A stretch of DNA of 64,000 nucleotides. It comes from Brachybacterium phenoliresistens (lineage in GTDB: Bacteria > Actinomycetota > Actinomycetes > Actinomycetales > Dermabacteraceae). Made by a program: the position numbers and the translations under genes. The DNA is taken from NCBI RefSeq assembly GCF_000576425.1, contig NZ_KK070005.1:1-64000 (forward strand). The letters are read 5' to 3'. The notes below the pieces were generated by a model. It did not search any database, had not been told where the DNA came from, and worked only from the letters and a program-made list of their open reading frames with translations. Numbering within the stretch: the first letter of the stretch is position 1; every line of letters begins with the position of its first letter. Below are positions 21,883 through 33,785 of this stretch, piece by piece.

Positions 21883-22632
21883 CTATCGTACGCCAGCGCG
21901 GACGGTGCCCGCGGCCGACGCGGCCCGCGCCGTGGCCACGAAGTGATCGAACAGTCCCGCCCCGGCCTCGCCCAGCTCCGGGTGCCACTGCACCGCGAGG
22001 ACGGGGCTGCCCGCCACGGCCTCGAGAGCCAGCACCACGCCGGAGCCGGCGTGGGAGCCCACCGCGCGCAGCGCCGGCGGCACCTCGCGGACGGCCTGGT
22101 GGTGGTAGGCGGTGACGCGGGCCCGGGTGCCCAGCGCGAGCGCCAGATCGCTGGCAGCGCTCAGCTCGACGTCGACCTCGGTGGGCTCCAGGCCGGTGGT
22201 CGGGTAGGCCTCGACGTCCTCGGGGAGGTGCTGGTGCAGGGTGCCGCCCTCCGCGGCGGCGATGATCTGCAGGCCGCGGCAGATGCCGAGCACCGGCACG
22301 CCGGCGCGGCGGGCGAGGGCGTACAGCCCCGCCTCGAAGGCGTCGCGCTCCGGATCGGGCGCCAGGTCCGTCTCCCGGGGATCGGCCCCGTACAGCGACG
22401 GGTCCAGGTCGCGGCCCCCGGAGAGGACGAGGCCGTCGAGCTCGGCGAGCTCCTCCTCGGTCCACAGGTCCTGCGGGGAGAGGATCACGACGCGGGCACC
22501 GGCCTCGCGCAGGGCCCGCACGTAGTGCTCGGTGAGGGTGACGGCGTCGTGGCCCGCCCAGGCGCCGGACATCATGCGGGTGGTTCCTGCGGTGATGCCG
22601 ATGAGCGGGCGGCGGGTGCTGAGCCGGGCCAT
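21883..22632 (-). CDS. Class I glutamine amidotransferase-like hydrolase (gamma-glutamyl-GABA hydrolase type)
   Basis: 249 residues, PuuD-like. It has the nucleophile elbow GICRGLQIIAA with Cys, and QWHPEL with the catalytic His and Glu; GLVLSGGRDLDPSLY is typical of the peptidase C26/PuuD group. It likely hydrolyses gamma-glutamyl amide bonds, possibly gamma-glutamyl-GABA from putrescine breakdown, though no other puu genes are present. ATG 22632 follows AAAGGA; upstream in-frame starts lack such a site. It is divergent from a Cys-less amidotransferase-like gene. Confidence 0.85.
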   Translation of the reverse strand: MARLSTRRPLIGITAGTTRMMSGAWAGHDAVTLTEHYVRALREAGARVVILSPQDLWTEEELAELDGLVLSGGRDLDPSLYGADPRETDLAPDPERDAFEAGLYALARRAGVPVLGICRGLQIIAAAEGGTLHQHLPEDVEAYPTTGLEPTEVDVELSAASDLALALGTRARVTAYHHQAVREVPPALRAVGSHAGSGVVLALEAVAGSPVLAVQWHPELGEAGAGLFDHFVATARAASAAGTVRAGVR

Positions 22633-22781
22633 GACGTTCCTTTCCGCGAGGAGCCTGCGCCCCCGGGCGGGGACGCGCCGCAGGTGCGACGAGGTCCATT
22701 GCACGCGCCCGGGGCGCGCGGGGTCGACCTGTGTGGCCGAATATGACGCGGTCCGGCCGCCTCTCTGGTAGGAACGTGCCC

Positions 22782-23471
22782 ATGAGCGCACATTCCTCCG
22801 ATGCCCTCGTCATCCAGCTCGACCCGACCTACGGGCCCGGGCAGCTCGTCCCGGCGCTCGAGCGCGCCGGGCTGCAGATGCACCTCGTCCAGCCGCACCG
22901 CGGCGATCAGGTGCCCACCGACCTGCGACGGATGGAAGGCCTGGTGGTCCTCGGCGGGGCGCTGCACGCGCACGACGACTCGCGGGTCCCGCACCTGCGG
23001 GCGGTGCGCGCGCTGCTGCGCACGGCCCGCGGGCGGAACCTGCCCACCCTCGGCATCGGCCTCGGCGCCCAGCTGCTGGCGCTCGCCCTCGAGGGGAGGA
23101 TCGGGCCGGCCCGGGCGCGGGACGCCGGGAAGCTGCTGCGCCTGACCGAGCTGACGCTCACCGACGCCGGCCGGGCGGACCCGCTGCTGTCGGCGCTGGC
23201 CGAGCACCCCGTGGGGATGGACATCGCCGGGGACGGCGTCCGATCCCTGCCGCCGGCCTCGACGCTGCTGGCCACCGACGCCCGCGGCGGCGTGCAGGCG
23301 TTCCGCACCGAGGAGGTCCTGTGGGGCCTGCAGTTCCATCCGGAGGCCGATGAGGCGCTGGTGCGCGCGGCCGTCGGCTCCACCGCCTGCCTGCCCGCGG
23401 CCGACGACCCGGTGCGCGCCGCCTGGACGGCGCTGCTGGACGCCTTCGCCGATCAGGTCCGCACGGGCTGA
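22782..23471 (+). CDS. Amidotransferase-fold protein lacking the catalytic Cys
   Basis: 229 residues with the class I glutamine amidotransferase fold: MEGLVVLGGALHAHDD, then LGIGLGAQLLALAL where the usual nucleophile Cys of G-x-C-x-G-x-Q is Gly, and FHPEADE retaining the His-Glu pair. Without Cys it should not hydrolyse glutamine, so it may be a binding or regulatory relative. The start lies 7 bases after TAGGAA (22769-22774). Its 3' end overlaps the converging glycosyltransferase gene by 19 bases. Confidence 0.75.
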   Translation: MSAHSSDALVIQLDPTYGPGQLVPALERAGLQMHLVQPHRGDQVPTDLRRMEGLVVLGGALHAHDDSRVPHLRAVRALLRTARGRNLPTLGIGLGAQLLALALEGRIGPARARDAGKLLRLTELTLTDAGRADPLLSALAEHPVGMDIAGDGVRSLPPASTLLATDARGGVQAFRTEEVLWGLQFHPEADEALVRAAVGSTACLPAADDPVRAAWTALLDAFADQVRTG

Positions 23472-24586
23472 CGGATCGCCTGCTCGTAGCAGCCGCGCAG
23501 CTGCTCGGCAAGGACGGGCCAGGTGCGCCGGCGCACCGCCTCGAGGGCGGCGCTGGCGAAGGCCGCCCGCTTGGCGTCGTCGAACAGCAGGTCCGCGGCG
23601 TGGTCGCGGAGCTCGTCGAGCATCCCCGGGGTGTACAGCCAGCCGGTGCGGCTCGGGGCGATGAGGTCGACGGGTCCCCCGCGGCGCGGCGCGATCGCCG
23701 GCAGGCCCGAGGCCATGGCCTCCTGGATGGTCTGGCAGAACGTCTCGAGCTCGCCGGGGTGGATGAAGAGGTCGGCGCTGGCGAGATGACGGGCGAGGTC
23801 CCGGCCCGAGCGGAAGCCGACGAAGCGGGCCCGCGGCATGGCGCGCTGCAGGGACTCCCGGTCCGGGCCGTCCCCCACGACGACCAGCCGCACCCCGGGC
23901 ATGTCATGGATGATCCGCAGATCCCCCACCTGCTTCTCCGGCGCCAGGCGGCCGACGTACACCACGATCCTCTCCCCCGGCTGCGCCAGGGAGCGGCGCA
24001 GCTCCTCGCTGCGCAGCGACGGGGAGAACAGGGAGGCGTCCACCCCGCGGCGCCACAGGCCCACCCGCTCGATCCCGTGCTCGATGAGCTGGTCCCGGGT
24101 GAACGTCGACGGCGCCAGGGTCAGCGAGGCCCGGTTGTGCACGTCGCGCAGCAGCTGCCAGCTGGCCGCCTCGAGGAAGGGCAGGCCGTACTTCGCGGTG
24201 TAGCCGGGGATGTCGGTCTGGTAGACGGCGACGGTCGGCACGCCCAGCTGCTGCGCGGCGATCATGGCGCGGCCGCCGAGGATCGTCGGGGAGGCGAGGT
24301 GGATGACGTCGGGCTGGAAGTCCTGGATGCGCCGGCGCAGGGATCCTGCGCTGGTGGTCGCGATGCGCACGTCGCCGTAGCCGAACATCGGCACGGAGGT
24401 GATGCGCCGGACCCGGATCTTGCGTCCGCAGGCGGTGCGCAGGAACTTCTCGGCGCGCGGCTGCTGGGGGGCGATGATCGCCAGGTCGTCGCCGCGGGCG
24501 GCGAACTCGTCCACGACCTTCAGCACCGAGTTGGTCACGCCGTTCATATGGGGCAGGAACGATTCGGACACGAACATGATCCTCAC
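23453..24586 (-). CDS. GT4 glycosyltransferase (MgtA-like mannosyltransferase)
   Basis: 377 residues, GT-B fold retaining glycosyltransferase. The opening M(V)RIMFVSESFLPHMNGVTNSV and the AVYQTDIPGYTAKYG segment resemble actinobacterial GDP-mannose-dependent alpha-mannosyltransferases of the MgtA group, which extend glycolipids in lipomannan-type pathways. The donor-binding region includes VYVGRLAPEKQ and the EX7E-like ELETFCQTIQEAMASGLP. GTG 24586 is chosen because it lies 7 bases after CAGGAT on the minus strand and gives the family N-terminus; ATG 24577 is an alternative. Confidence 0.85.
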   Translation of the reverse strand: MRIMFVSESFLPHMNGVTNSVLKVVDEFAARGDDLAIIAPQQPRAEKFLRTACGRKIRVRRITSVPMFGYGDVRIATTSAGSLRRRIQDFQPDVIHLASPTILGGRAMIAAQQLGVPTVAVYQTDIPGYTAKYGLPFLEAASWQLLRDVHNRASLTLAPSTFTRDQLIEHGIERVGLWRRGVDASLFSPSLRSEELRRSLAQPGERIVVYVGRLAPEKQVGDLRIIHDMPGVRLVVVGDGPDRESLQRAMPRARFVGFRSGRDLARHLASADLFIHPGELETFCQTIQEAMASGLPAIAPRRGGPVDLIAPSRTGWLYTPGMLDELRDHAADLLFDDAKRAAFASAALEAVRRRTWPVLAEQLRGCYEQAIRQPVRT

Positions 24587-24685
24587 GCCCACGATCCTGC
24601 TCCTGCCCGATGAGATCGGTGCGCTGGAGCCGTGACGTGTCCGTGACGCCTCGGTGAACTCTTCGGGGCGCCGATCGCGACCGCT

Positions 24686-24719
24686 GCGACGCGGCTCCCT
24701 CCTCGGGGAGCCGCGTCGC
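24686..24719. terminator. Hairpin downstream of the MetE-like gene
   Basis: A 14-base perfect inverted repeat (24686-24699 with 24706-24719, six-base loop) lies just past the stop of the MetE-like gene. It has no T-tract. Confidence 0.6.
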
Positions 24720-24747
24720 GCTCGCGCGCGCCGATCCCGTCGGGGCG

Positions 24748-25962
24748 TCAGCGGCGGGCGGCGATCTCGGCGCCGGCGACGAGGGACTCCAGCTTCGCCC
24801 AGGCGATGTCCGGGTGGACGCGGCCGCCCAGCCCGCAGTCGGTCGAGGCGATCACCCGCTCGGCGCCGACGCGCCGGGTGTACCGGCGGATCCGCTGCGC
24901 GACGAGCTCGGGGTGCTCGACGACGTTGGTCGAATGGGTGACGACGCCGGGGACGATCACCTTGTCTTCGGGCAGCGTCACGTCGTCCCACACCACGTAC
25001 TCGTGCTCGTGGCGGGCGTTGGCGCCCTCGAAGGAGTAGTAGGTGACGTCGATGTCCAGCATGAGCTCGACCAGGTGGCGGAACTCGATGTCGGTGGTGT
25101 GAGGCCCGTGCCAGGAGCCCCAGCACAGGTGGAAGCGCAGCAGCTCCTTCGGCAGGCCCTCGAGCGCATGGTTGAGGGCCTCGACGCGCTTGGCGGTGAA
25201 GCGCAGGTAGTCCTCGACGCTCGGCTCGGGGACGATCTGGTCGAAGTTCTCCGCGATGGAGGGATCGTCGACCTGGACCACGAGCCCGGCATCGGTGATG
25301 GCCCGGTACTCCTCGCGCAGAGCCGTCGCCCACGCCTCGAGGAAGGCGTCCTCCGAGCCGTAGTGGCGATCCTGGATGCGGGCGCCCGAGCCCGGGGAGA
25401 GGGAGGTGAGGAAGCCCTGCTCGTAGCCGTGATCGCGGAGGGAGCGGGAGAAGTTCTCCACGTCCGAGGCGATCAGCGCGCCGCCGGTGTAGCTCAGCTC
25501 CCCGGAGGCGACCGGGAACTGCAGCGCCCCTTCCTTCGGGGTCGCCGTGTTCACCTCCGGGTCGTGCGCGTAGACGTCGGGGAACCGCTGGCGGTCGCGC
25601 CGCTCCCCGAAGGCGCTGAGGGTCAGGCCCTCGGCATTGCGGGCGGTGGGCGGCTGGGAGACGAAGGTGTCCTCCGCGACGAGCTCGAGGCCCGCGGTGC
25701 GGTGGAAGATGTAGCTCCACCAGGCGCCGTAGTTGTACGTCGTGGTCATGGCCTTGCCGTACTCGCCGTCGCCCGGGACGGAGATGCCGATCTCCTTCTG
25801 GCGGGCGACGACGGAGTCGACGGCGGCGGCGAGCGCGGTGTCGAACTCGGCGGAGGGGACCGGCGTGAGGCCGTCCTCGGCGAAGGAGCGGGCGGCGTTG
25901 GCGGCCAGAAGCTCCGGGGTGCGAGGAAGGGAGCCGGCGGTCGTGGTGCGGATCTCGGTCAT
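24748..25962 (-). CDS. MetE C-terminal-like methyltransferase
   Basis: 404 residues, about half the size of cobalamin-independent methionine synthase; it corresponds to the catalytic C-terminal barrel alone. Likely zinc ligands are His and Cys in RFHLCWGSWHG and Cys in STDCGLGGRVHP, and the substrate-site Glu/Asp lie in VQVDDPSIAE and YSFEGANARHE. Such core proteins may transfer methyl groups to homocysteine or another thiol, with a methyl donor that is not necessarily folate. It is monocistronic with a strong downstream hairpin. No cobalamin or SAM riboswitch is seen upstream. Confidence 0.82.
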   Translation of the reverse strand: MTEIRTTTAGSLPRTPELLAANAARSFAEDGLTPVPSAEFDTALAAAVDSVVARQKEIGISVPGDGEYGKAMTTTYNYGAWWSYIFHRTAGLELVAEDTFVSQPPTARNAEGLTLSAFGERRDRQRFPDVYAHDPEVNTATPKEGALQFPVASGELSYTGGALIASDVENFSRSLRDHGYEQGFLTSLSPGSGARIQDRHYGSEDAFLEAWATALREEYRAITDAGLVVQVDDPSIAENFDQIVPEPSVEDYLRFTAKRVEALNHALEGLPKELLRFHLCWGSWHGPHTTDIEFRHLVELMLDIDVTYYSFEGANARHEHEYVVWDDVTLPEDKVIVPGVVTHSTNVVEHPELVAQRIRRYTRRVGAERVIASTDCGLGGRVHPDIAWAKLESLVAGAEIAARR

Positions 25963-26077
25963 GACCTCGAGGTTACGGCGCGAGGCCCGGGGTGCGGACT
26001 CCGGGCGTCATCCCCGTTCATCGACCCGTCCGGCCCTCGTCCGACCCCCGCCGGGCCTCCGGCCGCCGCCGGCCGCC

Positions 26078-26127
26078 GCCCTGCCGGCTCCCGGATCCCG
26101 TCACCGGGAGCCGGGAGCCGGCAGGGC
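26078..26127. terminator. Terminator downstream of gcvP
   Basis: A 17-base perfect inverted repeat (26078-26094 with 26111-26127) closes the glycine cleavage operon. A nested alternative stem uses the GGGAGCC copies inside the loop. Confidence 0.6.
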
Positions 26128-26163
26128 GGAGCCGCGGTGCGCCTTGGGCCGCGGGGCCGCCGG

Positions 26164-29157
<2,994 letters not shown>

Positions 29158-29167
29158 CGGGCCCGGG

Positions 29168-29539
29168 TCACTCGCCGACGAGCTCGGTGTACTGCTCGCG
29201 GGTCAGGAGATCCTCGGGGAGCTCCTCGAAGCTCGCACGGATCAGCCAGCCGTCCTCGAAGGGGGAGGCGTTCACGAGCTCGGGGGCGTCGACGACCGCC
29301 TGGTTGACCTCGGTGACGGTGCCGGTGATCGGGGAGAACAGGTCCGAGACGGACTTGGTGGACTCGATCTCGCCCATCTCGGTGCCGGCGGTGATGGTGT
29401 CGCCCTCCTCGGGCAGGTCGACGTAGACGACGTCGCCGAGCTGGCCGGCGGCGAAGTCGGTGACGCCGATGACGGCGACGCCGTCGCTCTCGACGCGCAC
29501 CCACTCGTGGTCCTTGCTGAAACGGAGTTCGGTGGTCAT
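29168..29539 (-). CDS. gcvH: Glycine cleavage system H protein
   Basis: 123-residue lipoyl carrier that shuttles the aminomethyl group between P, T and L proteins. The lipoylated residue is Lys62 in [12 protein letters not shown]. The family N-terminus [14 protein letters not shown] and the LINASPF-like [11 protein letters not shown] end segment are present. It is second in the operon, 33 bases after gcvT. No lipoyl synthase or ligase gene is in the window. Confidence 0.97.
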   Translation of the reverse strand: MTTELRFSKDHEWVRVESDGVAVIGVTDFAAGQLGDVVYVDLPEEGDTITAGTEMGEIESTKSVSDLFSPITGTVTEVNQAVVDAPELVNASPFEDGWLIRASFEELPEDLLTREQYTELVGE

Positions 29540-29572
29540 GGGGAGTCCTTCCTCAGGGGCGGGATGCGGGGT

Positions 29573-30700
29573 TCAGTCTCGCGTGTAGAACGGCAGGGGC
29601 ACGACGCGGGCGGGAAGGTCCTTGCCGCGCACGTCGATGACCAGATCGGTGCCGGGTTCAGCATGATCGGGGTCGATGAAGGCCATCGCGACGGGATGGC
29701 CGAGGGTCGGGGAGAGCGCGCCGGAGGTGACCTCGCCGATCACGGCGCCGGCGGCGTCCTTCACGGCGGAGCCGGCGCGGCCGGCGCGACGGCCCTCCGC
29801 GGCCAAACCCACCAGCACCCGGGCGCCCTCGAGGTCCGCGGCCTCGATCGCCGCGCGGCCCACGAAGTCCCCCTTGGCGGCAAGCGCCACCACCCGGCCG
29901 AGGCCCGCCTGCGCGGGGAGGATGTCGCGTCCCAGCTCGTGGCCGTACAGCGGCATGCCCGCCTCCAGGCGCAGGGTGTCGCGGGAGGCGAGGCCGCAGG
30001 GGACGAGGTCCTCTCCCCCGGCGGCGGTCAGCAGCTCCCACAGGTCCACGGCCTGCGCGGCGGGGACGTACAGCTCGAAGCCGTCCTCCCCGGTGTATCC
30101 GGTGCGGGCCAGCAGCAGCTCCGCCCCCTGGTAGGTGCCCTGCAGGACCCGGTAGTAGCGCAGGGCGGCCACATCTTGCGCGGAGATCCCGGCGACGGCG
30201 GCATCGGCCAGGGCGGTCACGACGATGCCCTCGCTCGCGGGGCCCTGCACGGCGATCAGCGCGATCTCGGCGGACTCGTCGCGCACCTGCACGTCGTGGT
30301 CGCGGGAGCGCTCGGTCAGCTCGCGCGCGACCTCGGGGGCGTTGCCGGCGTTGGCGACCACCAGGTAGGAATCCTCCGCGAGGCGGTAGACGATGACGTC
30401 GTCGACGACGCCGCCGTCCTCGGTGAGCATGAGGGAGTACTTCGCCCGCCCCACGGACAGCCCCGACAGCTTCCCGGCGAGGGCGTGGTCCAGGGCCTGC
30501 CCCGCCTCGGGGCCCTGCAGGCGGATCTCGCCCATGTGGCTGAGGTCGAAGATGCCGGCGCTGCGGCGCACGGCGTGGTGCTCGGCCAGGTCGGAGGTGT
30601 ATCGGACGGGCATCTGCCACCCCGCGAAGTCCGTGAACGCGGCTCCGAGCCCCTCGTGGATCGCGGACAGCGCGGTGGCGTTCAGGGGCTGGTCGGGCAT
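29573..30700 (-). CDS. gcvT: Glycine cleavage system T protein (aminomethyltransferase)
   Basis: Transfers the methylene group from H protein to tetrahydrofolate and releases ammonia. 375 residues: the folate-binding barrel includes YSLMLTEDGGVVDDVIVYR with the catalytic Asp, RTGYTGEDGFELYVP and LEAGMPLYGHEL, with a C-terminal barrel ending in PLPFYTRD. ATG 30700 follows GGAGAG; an in-frame ATG 11 codons upstream (30733) lacks family similarity. First gene of the operon; its leader RNA can form a strong hairpin. Confidence 0.96.
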   Translation of the reverse strand: MPDQPLNATALSAIHEGLGAAFTDFAGWQMPVRYTSDLAEHHAVRRSAGIFDLSHMGEIRLQGPEAGQALDHALAGKLSGLSVGRAKYSLMLTEDGGVVDDVIVYRLAEDSYLVVANAGNAPEVARELTERSRDHDVQVRDESAEIALIAVQGPASEGIVVTALADAAVAGISAQDVAALRYYRVLQGTYQGAELLLARTGYTGEDGFELYVPAAQAVDLWELLTAAGGEDLVPCGLASRDTLRLEAGMPLYGHELGRDILPAQAGLGRVVALAAKGDFVGRAAIEAADLEGARVLVGLAAEGRRAGRAGSAVKDAAGAVIGEVTSGALSPTLGHPVAMAFIDPDHAEPGTDLVIDVRGKDLPARVVPLPFYTRD

Positions 30701-30769
30701 CGTCTCTCCTGGGTCGTGCGAGCGGCGGGGCACGGGCCCGGACGGGCACGGCGCGGTCGCCGCGGGCTG

Positions 30770-30807
30770 CCGCGAGGGAGCATCGGCGCACCCTCGCGGA
30801 CACTGTA
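30770..30807 (-). promoter_or_regulatory. gcvT promoter element and leader hairpin
   Basis: On the minus strand a TACAGT -10-like hexamer (30807-30802) is followed by a 9-base perfect stem (30799-30791 with 30778-30770, 12-base loop) at the start of an approximately 95-base leader. I find no glycine riboswitch consensus. The hairpin may stabilise the mRNA or control expression. Confidence 0.4.
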
Positions 30808-30846
30808 CCGCCCGCCGCGCCGCCCCCGATCCCGTACAGTGAAGGG

Positions 30847-31416
30847 GTGAATCGGGAAGGTACGACGCAGTGGCCGATCAGGATCCGGGGGGACCGTGTT
30901 CTGATCCGCGAGCCTGCGGATCCGGACCGCGAGGCGATGATCCGCCTGCTCACCGATCCGGTGACCCGGGAGTATCTCGGCGGCGCGATCGACTACGCCT
31001 CCCGGCAGGCGCTCGAGCTCTCGCCGCTGGGCCTGTCCTGGGGCCGATGGGTCGTCTGCCGCGGCGACGACGACGCGATGCTCGGCTCGATCTCGCTGGA
31101 CTACGACCGCGGAGAGCTGGAGCTGTCCTACGCCCTGCTGCCCGAGCACACGGGCCAGGGGTTCGCGGCCGAGGCCTGCCATGCCCTGCTGAGCTGGGCG
31201 CAGGGCGAGCTCGAGGACGATCTCGTCATCGCCGTCACCCAGACCCGCAACAAGCGCAGCCTGAACCTGCTGCGCAAGCTCGGCTTCACGGTGCGCCGGG
31301 GCCTGGAGGAGTTCGGCACCCAGCAGCTGCTGCTGGAGCGCTCGCTGCGCGACCCCCTGCCCTCCCGGGAGGACGTCGCCCTGGCCATGCGCAGCGCCCC
31401 GCCGCGCCGGCTCTGA
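30847..31416 (+). CDS. GNAT family N-acetyltransferase (RimJ/RimL-like)
   Basis: 189 residues. It begins with IRIRGDRVLIREPADPDREAM and carries the acetyl-CoA loop in LLPEHTGQGFAAEACHALL, then VTQTRNKRSLNLLRKLGF, the classic end of the RimJ/RimL group that acetylates protein N-termini or small molecules. GTG 30847 lies 6 bases after TACAGT (30835-30840), so a leaderless start. It is divergent from gcvT; the target is unknown. Confidence 0.85.
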   Translation: MNREGTTQWPIRIRGDRVLIREPADPDREAMIRLLTDPVTREYLGGAIDYASRQALELSPLGLSWGRWVVCRGDDDAMLGSISLDYDRGELELSYALLPEHTGQGFAAEACHALLSWAQGELEDDLVIAVTQTRNKRSLNLLRKLGFTVRRGLEEFGTQQLLLERSLRDPLPSREDVALAMRSAPPRRL

Positions 31417-31433
31417 CCGGGCGGGCGGGATCC

Positions 31434-32735
31434 TCAGGCCGCGTCCTCCCCGCGCCGCACCGGGCAGGACATGCACCGCGGCCCGCCGCGCCCCCGGCCC
31501 AGCTCGCCGCCGGAGATCTCGAGCACCTCGACGCCCTGGCCGCGCAGGTAGTCGTTGGTCGCGGTCACCCGCTCGTAGGCGACCACGCGACCGGGGGCGA
31601 GGGCCAGCACGTTGCAGCCGTCGTCCCACTGCTCGCGGGCGGAGGCGTAGCTGTCCAGCGGCGGGGTGAGCACCCTCAGCGAGGGCACGCCGAGGCCCCG
31701 GGCCAGGACCTCGTCCATCTCCGCCGGCCGATGCGCCCGGGTGACCAGCCGTCCGCGCCGGCGCGAGATCTCGTAGGTCTCGAGGCCCCCGAGCGGGCCG
31801 TAGCGGAGCATCGACTCGTGGTCGACCATCGTCATCACCGTGTCCAGGTGCATCATCGAGCGTCGGTGGGGCAGCGCCAGGGCGATCACGCGCTCGGCCG
31901 CCCCCTGCGCCAGCAGCGCTCCGGCCAGCCGCTCCACGCCCGCGTCGCTGGTCCGCTCGGACAGCCCCACCGCCACCGTCCCCCCGCCGAGGACGAGCAC
32001 GTCCCCGCCCTCGACCGTGGCCTGCGGCGAGGGCGCCCCGCCCAGGGGGATCACCGGCTGCGGGCCCGCGCCGCCGAACCGCGGGTGGTGACGGTAGATC
32101 ATCTCCATGTGCAGCGACTCGCGCCGGCGGGCGGTGCGCCGCATCCCGGGCACCACCGCATGCGGGCCGATCCACATCGAGGCGTCGCGCGTGAACAGGT
32201 GGTTGGGCAGCGGGTCCAGCAGCAGCGCGTCGCCGGCGGTGCGCCGCACCCGGATGGAGCGGGGCCGCACGCCGAGCGCCTCGAGCTCGGACCGGGTCAC
32301 GCCCGCCATCAGCACGCGGACCAGCTCCGCCGAGGGCAGGGCGCCGAGGGCGTCGGCGAGGTCCTGGGCGGCGATGTCGCCGAGCGCGGCCGGGTCCAGG
32401 GTCCTCCCGAGCAGCTCGGCGCGCACCGGAGGATCCTCCAGCAGGTCCTCGAGCAGCTCGTGGACCAGCAGCACCTCGGCGCCCTCGCCGCGCAGCAGCG
32501 CCGCGAAGGCGTCGTGCTCGGCCCGGGCGCGCTCCAGCCACAGCAGCTCGTCGAACAGGAAGCGGTCGCGGTTGTCGGGCGTCAGGCGCTCGAGCTCGGG
32601 ACCGGGCCGATGCAGGATCACCCGGCGCAGCGGCGAGACCTCGTCGGGGATCCCGGGAGCGGCATCGGCCCCGGCGGCATCGGCCCCGGCGGCGTCCCGG
32701 GCGGCGGTGTCGGCGGCGGCATCGGTCGTGGGCAT
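31434..32735 (-). CDS. arcA: Arginine deiminase
   Basis: Hydrolyses L-arginine to citrulline and ammonia, the first step of the arginine deiminase pathway. 433 residues. Catalytic Cys421 lies in [12 protein letters not shown]; His and Asp/Glu residues are in [14 protein letters not shown]; substrate-binding segments are [11 protein letters not shown] and [11 protein letters not shown]. The N-terminus has a 28-residue Ala/Asp-rich extension built from a 15-base repeat and absent from most homologues. The start follows GAGGAGGA. arcB, arcC and arcD are not nearby, so the rest of the pathway must lie elsewhere or be absent. Confidence 0.93.
   Translation of the reverse strand: MPTTDAAADTAARDAAGADAAGADAAPGIPDEVSPLRRVILHRPGPELERLTPDNRDRFLFDELLWLERARAEHDAFAALLRGEGAEVLLVHELLEDLLEDPPVRAELLGRTLDPAALGDIAAQDLADALGALPSAELVRVLMAGVTRSELEALGVRPRSIRVRRTAGDALLLDPLPNHLFTRDASMWIGPHAVVPGMRRTARRRESLHMEMIYRHHPRFGGAGPQPVIPLGGAPSPQATVEGGDVLVLGGGTVAVGLSERTSDAGVERLAGALLAQGAAERVIALALPHRRSMMHLDTVMTMVDHESMLRYGPLGGLETYEISRRRGRLVTRAHRPAEMDEVLARGLGVPSLRVLTPPLDSYASAREQWDDGCNVLALAPGRVVAYERVTATNDYLRGQGVEVLEISGGELGRGRGGPRCMSCPVRRGEDAA
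32661..32690. repeat. 15-bp tandem duplication in the arcA 5' end
   Basis: Two perfect 15-base copies (32661-32675, 32676-32690) encode the AGADA repeats in the Ala/Asp-rich N-terminal extension of the arginine deiminase. Confidence 0.7.
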
Positions 32736-32800
32736 CGGGGTCCTCCTCGCAGCGGCACGTGCCCGCGAGCATAGGCCCCTCCGCGGCAGGATCGGCCGAC

Positions 32801-32912
32801 CCCGCCGTGAACGGGCCGGCCTGCCGTGAACGGTCGGCCCGCCGTGAACGGCCAGCCCGCCGTGAACAAGCCGGCCCGCCATGATCGGACCGGCCCGCCG
32901 TGATAGGACAGG
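32801..32912. repeat. Six 18-19-bp tandem repeats upstream of the aldo/keto reductase
   Basis: Units of the form CCCGCCGTGAACGGNCNGG begin at 32801, 32820, 32838, 32856, 32875 and 32894. The first four share GTGAAC; the last two diverge, and the sixth ends with TAGGAC, a possible -10 for the downstream gene. The array fills the gap between divergent arcA and the reductase gene. Confidence 0.85.
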
Positions 32913-32945
32913 GGTGCCCGAGCTCGCCGACCGCAGGAGGTCCGC

Positions 32946-33785
32946 ATGTCGCCCCTGTCCATCCCCACCACGACCCTGCCCGACGGGACCCCCATCCCGC
33001 TGATCGGCTTCGGCACCGGCGGGCTGCGCGGCGTCGAGGGCGCCGAGGCGATCACCGCCGCGCTGCGCAGCGGATACCGCCTCCTGGACACGGCCGCGCA
33101 GTACGGCAACGAGGCCTGCGTCGGCGAGGCGCTGCGGCGCAGCGGCGTGGACCGCGAGGAGGTCCTGGTGACGACCAAGGTCGCCGGCGGCGACCAGGGG
33201 CGCGAGGCGGCCCGCGCCGGGGTCCGCGAATCCCTGCGGCGGCTGGGCGTGGAGCGGGCGGACATCGTCCTCATCCACTGGCCCAACCCCTCGCGCGGCC
33301 TGGCCCTGGACACCTGGCGCACCCTGCTGGACCTGCGCGAGGAGGGCCTGATCGGCCACGCGGGCGTCTCGAACTTCCGCCCCGAGCAGCTGCAGGAGCT
33401 CTACGACGCGACCGGGCAGTGGCCCGCGATCAACCAGATCCAGCTCTCCCCCGCCCTGCCCCGTCAGGAGGCCGTCGCCTTCCACGCCGAGCACGGCATC
33501 GTCACGGAGGCCTGGGGGCCGCTGGGCGGCCGCGAGGGCCTGCCCGAGCAGTTCGCCCTGCAGCGCGTCGCCGCCAAGCACGGCGCGAGCACCGCCCAGA
33601 TCTCGCTGCGCTGGGCGATCGACCGGGGCATCGTCGTGATCCCGAAGTCCTCGACCCCCGAGCGCCAGCGCTCCAACGCCGAGCTCGACGGCATCGCCCT
33701 GGACGATGCGGACCGCGCCCTGCTGACCTCCGTGGATCTGGGCGAGGACGCGGCCTGGGACTCGCGCGTCCACGAGGAGTGGTGA
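32946..33785 (+). CDS. Aldo/keto reductase
   Basis: 279-residue NADPH-dependent (alpha/beta)8-barrel reductase of carbonyl compounds. Expected residues: catalytic Tyr in [18 protein letters not shown] with its Asp, Lys in VTTKVAG, His in VLIHWPNP, and the NADP-binding [13 protein letters not shown] near the end. It resembles 2,5-diketo-gluconate reductase types. ATG 32946 follows AGGAGGT, one of the best Shine-Dalgarno sites here. The stop overlaps the sirtuin GTG, so the two are co-translated. Confidence 0.92.
   Translation: MSPLSIPTTTLPDGTPIPLIGFGTGGLRGVEGAEAITAALRSGYRLLDTAAQYGNEACVGEALRRSGVDREEVLVTTKVAGGDQGREAARAGVRESLRRLGVERADIVLIHWPNPSRGLALDTWRTLLDLREEGLIGHAGVSNFRPEQLQELYDATGQWPAINQIQLSPALPRQEAVAFHAEHGIVTEAWGPLGGREGLPEQFALQRVAAKHGASTAQISLRWAIDRGIVVIPKSSTPERQRSNAELDGIALDDADRALLTSVDLGEDAAWDSRVHEEW

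Noticed and set aside
30701..30800. Glycine riboswitch in the gcvT leader
   Set aside because: Only a simple hairpin is found; the conserved glycine aptamer segments are not recognisable.
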